Shown here piece after piece: positions 60,780 through 64,000 of a DNA stretch of 64,000 nt (the first letter of the stretch is position 1; every line of letters starts with the position of its first letter). A model generated the notes under the pieces. It saw nothing but the letters and a program-made list of their open reading frames with translations. It did no database searches and was not told where the DNA came from. The stretch spans positions 29,486,001 through 29,550,000 of the forward strand of contig CM077597.1 in assembly GCA_039654915.1 (NCBI GenBank), in the 5' to 3' direction. Source of the stretch: Aquilaria yunnanensis (lineage: Eukaryota > Streptophyta > Magnoliopsida > Malvales > Thymelaeaceae). Both the position numbers and the translations under genes were made by a program.

Positions 60780-61880
60780 ATGGCAGAACAAACCAAAGGA
60801 CGTCTCATAGATATGAAGTCCAATATAGAAAGTATGGCTGAGCAAATGAAACAGTTAATGGAGTTAGCGACCCAAGTCCCCGTCAATGACCCACAAGATC
60901 TAACCTATCCTCCCCAATTCACTCAGAACAGGTCTCAGTTCAAGAGAAGCTCTTTCATGACTCAGGTCTATCTGATATCATTCATCTAAGGCACAGTCCA
61001 ATTTTTGAAGAAAAGAAGCTCCTGCTTAAAGAAGAAGAGAATACTAAAAAAACTCAAGATCATAGAAAAGAGACTGCGGACCATTGAAAGAGGCACTTTA
61101 TCTCTTTTGATGAACAATCTTTGCTTGATACCAGATGTTGTGATTCCCTCATACTTTAAGATACCTGACTTTGTGAAATATGATGGAACAAGTTATCCCA
61201 TCAATTATATTACGCTGTTTCTAAGGAAAATACAACCACTCACAAGAGACGAGAAAGTGTTGATAGCATTTTTTCAAAAAAAATCTTATAAAGTCAGCAC
61301 TACAATGGTATCTAAGTCAAGGTCTGAGAAACATCAAAGCCTGGAATGACCTCGTTTAAGCTCTCAATCAGTAACTGTGAGCATGTTATAGACTTACCCC
61401 TAGATCACCAAATTCTCCAGAATATAGAGAAGAAGGAACAAGAGACCTTTAAGGAATACGCATAAAGGTGGAGACACTTAGCCGCACAAGTTTAACCATC
61501 TATGATAGAAAGAAAATTGATCACCCTGTTTACCCAGGCATTAAATAGACCATTTCATGAAAAACTAGTTGGGAACACTTCAAGTAGCTTTTCAAATGTG
61601 GTCTTATCTGGAGAAAAGATCGAATTTGGAATCAAAACAGAAAAGCTGGTCGATTCTTCAATTGAAGGATGTTTCAATGAAAGAACCGGAGCTATCCAAA
61701 ACATCATCTCCAAGTCCTATGATCCAATACCACTCAAGTTACAAGTGAAAGGATATCCTATTGAGACTGTAATCTTCAAGGCTCCCTCATCAGTGCCACA
61801 TACCATTCATGGGAAGAAAGGCTACTCAAGTCGATTCAATTTTCACAAGTTACAAACCTGCTACCACCCATACCAACGGT
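60780..61880 (+). pseudogene. Decayed Ty3/gypsy (Tat-type) gag
   Basis: Three separate frames together follow the order of a Tat/Ogre-type gag protein: a start with a Met-rich coiled segment (60,780-60,989), then L-I-P-D-V-V-I-P and F-K-I-P-D-F-V-K-Y-D-G-T-S with D-E-K-V-L-I-A-F-F-Q (61,005-61,349), and then M-I-E-R-K-L-I-T-L-F with a G-E-K-I-E-F-G-I-K segment (61,502-61,882). Frame changes near 61,000 and 61,290, and stop codons near 61,460 and 61,495, break it. No capsid protein can be made from this copy. Element A has lost the equivalent. Confidence 0.8.
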
Positions 61881-61882
61881 AA

Positions 61883-64000
61883 CAAAGATCAAGTAGCCTC
61901 CTCTTCCAAGTTGGAATGACCCAAACGCCAAATACAAAATGTTCAATCGGGCATTTAATTGAAAATTGTGTGGCACTAAAACTCAAGGTCCAATAGTTGG
62001 TCGAGTTTAAATTCCTAGGCCATGATGTGATTGGTAAATGAAAGTGAAGATTTCGAGCTGGAATTACATTGATTTTGGAAGGACTCCAAGTCAGATCTGA
62101 CCTAATAGTCCGCACACACTTTTGAATGACAGGGAATCCTTTGAATAAACTTGTATCTTTGAAAGCTTGCAAAAGTAATTTAATAGTAAAAATCTCCTAG
62201 ATTTAGTCCAGAATCTAGGGTGTAGTCTTTGTTAAATGGACACCTGCTATTCTTTTTCTGGTACAACAAAAAGATGTGATGCGTGCATTCTACTACTTTC
62301 CATTTTTACACTCTTTGCCATTATACTATCCATTATTGCTATCACACTTTACTTTTTCGACAACCGGTAATTCTTTTTGTTCTCTAACAAAAAGATGTTG
62401 CGTGTGCATTCTACCACTTTTTAATTCCATTATTACATCTACACATTCTACCAATTTTTACCAAAAATTCAATTATTACACCTACACATTCCACCACTTC
62501 TTACCAAAAATTCCATTTTTACATCCATCTCTCACTCCTTTCCATTATACTATCCATTATTGCCATCATACTTTGTTTTCTAAATGATACTACTCGTGGG
62601 TGAAATTGAAAGATAAGGAAGATTTGTTAGTGATGATCTTCAAAGTGCTGCCAAATCTAGTAAGAATGATTTCAAATATTGCACCTCAACTCTCAAAAGG
62701 GAATTCGCAGTGGTTATCAACATCCTTGCAAGAAATCTTGGGTTAGCTTCCAAAGAAGGTAGCTCTCCTATTAAATGACTTCAGTGGCCTCCAAATTCTC
62801 ACAAATGCTCAACACAAGAAAAAGTTCTCGGCTCTCCACAACACAAACTCCAAAAAAAAAGGAAAGAAGTTCATCCCTTCCATCAAAAGACAACAAGGGA
62901 AAATCCAAATCCAAAACAAAAAGAGACTGAGAGCAAACACGAGCAAATAAGGCCACTTGAGTCATCTCACTTCAAGACGGCTATGATCTCGGTTCTCTGC
63001 AACATAAATTCCAAAAAACGAAAGAAGTTCATCCCTTCTATCAGAATCCATTAAGGGAAAATTCAAAAAAAACAAAAAGAGACCGAGAGCAAGCACGAGC
63101 AAGCAAGGCCACTTGAGTCATCTCACTTCAAGAGAGTTATCAAGTATGTCATCACCATAGCTCACAAAAAAAAAAAAAAAAAAAAAGGAAACAAAAACAA
63201 AAACAAAAAAAGAAAAAAAAAAAGAAAAGAAACGAAGCTCAAGTTAGAGCCAAAAAAAGAAAAAGCAAAAAAAAGTAAGCTATGGATTCTAGACTGAAAA
63301 CCTATAAAGGCGGTTTAGAACACAAAAGCAACTTTCAAGCCAAGCATACATGAAGACCACGATAGTTGGGGGGCAACAGATGAGGTCCAACTTTCTAGAA
63401 AACGTGGCAAGTTTGAGGTCATCACTATTAAGTTTTTTTTTACCATAATCAAATTTGCTCACGAGTAGTATTAAAAGACCCTTCTTTCACACCATTAAAA
63501 CTTAACTTCCTTCAGACTTATCATCCTCATTCAGCTAAAAGACTATCATTGTGAAACATGTTTCTACCTTATTTAATACTGCTCACGAGTAGTATTAAAA
63601 GACCCTTCTTTCACACCACTCAAACTTAACTTTATTCAGACCTAATATTTGCCTCTTAATATCATTCTCATTCAGCTAAAAGACTGCCACAAAAAAAAAA
63701 AACATTCAAACTTAACTTTCCTCACACCTAACATTTACCTCTCGATATCATCCTCATTCAGTTAAAAGGCTATTATTGTGAATCATGTTTCTACCTTATT
63801 GCCTTGCACAGTTTATGTCTTCGAGTTGGAAAGGGAAGAATGGCAGGATATTTTAATTAAAAACAAAGACCGTAAATTACTTTGTCAAGCTTTGCAAATT
63901 GATGAAAGTTTTTCTTTAAGGCGAAACCATTATTCATTAATGTATGTAGACTTAAAAGTGAGGAGATAGCTTGAGTCTTTCTTTAATAAGATGTGGTTCT
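61883..64000 (+). other. Element C internal sequence after gag
   Basis: Collinear with element A 25,690 down to about 23,720, inverted. It holds the same duplicated blocks: two at 62,220-62,600, two of about 150 bp at 62,800-63,140, an A-rich run at about 63,163-63,230, and three units of 'cattcagctaaaagactat' text at 63,460-63,770. The shared 63-codon frame is at 63,778-63,969. There is no intact gene. Confidence 0.7.

Larger units (their letters stand above)
56239..64000 (+). mobile_element. Element C: Tat/Ogre-like relative of element A, cut by window end
   Basis: Plus-strand element of the same family as A. It has a 5' LTR with the same termini, a tRNA-Arg primer site, and a leader collinear with that of A for its whole visible length, plus about 1 kb of decayed gag that A lacks. 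The 3' part, including any cargo genes and the second LTR, is outside the window. The 5 bp before the LTR are TTTTC. Confidence 0.88.

Overview
The window is nuclear DNA of a flowering plant, probably a dicot with a large, repeat-rich genome. It is AT-rich and gene-poor. It contains two intronless ATL-type RING-H2 genes, long-LTR retrotransposons with plant-type tRNA primer sites, solo LTRs and microsatellites. I cannot name the species. Only a few of the open frames are credible genes, and all of these lie on the minus strand.

Layout. 1-8.7 kb: decayed retroelement and possible DNA-transposon remnants, no gene. 8.7-9.2 kb: RING-H2 gene 1 (minus). 10.0-12.2 kb: a plus-strand LTR copy of the family called B here. 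12,765-29,697: element A, an almost intact 16.9-kb minus-strand LTR retrotransposon. It has a GGCCT target-site duplication, 2.87-kb LTRs that are nearly identical, a tRNA-Arg-type primer-binding site and a polypurine tract. These features fit the Tat/Ogre branch of Ty3/gypsy. 30.1-30.6 kb: RING-H2 gene 2 (minus). 32.6-39.6 kb: two inverted solo-LTR-like copies of another family, one with a CTTAC duplication. 44,791-54,336: element B, an old 9.5-kb element without gag-pol, TSD TTTTC, minus strand. 56,239 to the window end: element C, a plus-strand relative of A cut off by the window edge, with a decayed gag.

The notable system is inside element A. It has no recognisable gag-pol. In the element's sense strand it carries a full-length, intronless LOG-like gene (cytokinin-activating phosphoribohydrolase family). 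It also carries three tandem copies of a small basic Cys4 protein that I judge similar to the nucleic-acid-binding, cysteine-rich protein of carlaviruses and relatives. The middle copy has a premature stop. The LOG-like gene and two of the small-protein copies have matching upstream modules with TATAAAT-type boxes, so the cargo looks like an array of separately promoted genes. A six-unit repeat made from that upstream module lies between the LOG-like gene and the first small-protein gene. Towards the 3' LTR there is a 2.8-kb satellite array, most units of which encode two perfect or near-perfect hairpins.

A working hypothesis, which is inference, is a non-autonomous retrotransposon that captured a host LOG cDNA and a virus-derived RNA-binding gene and still moves with helper proteins. 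The near-identical LTRs show that A inserted recently. Element C, which shares A's leader but keeps a gag remnant, shows that A lost its gag. Whether C carries the same cargo lies beyond the window.
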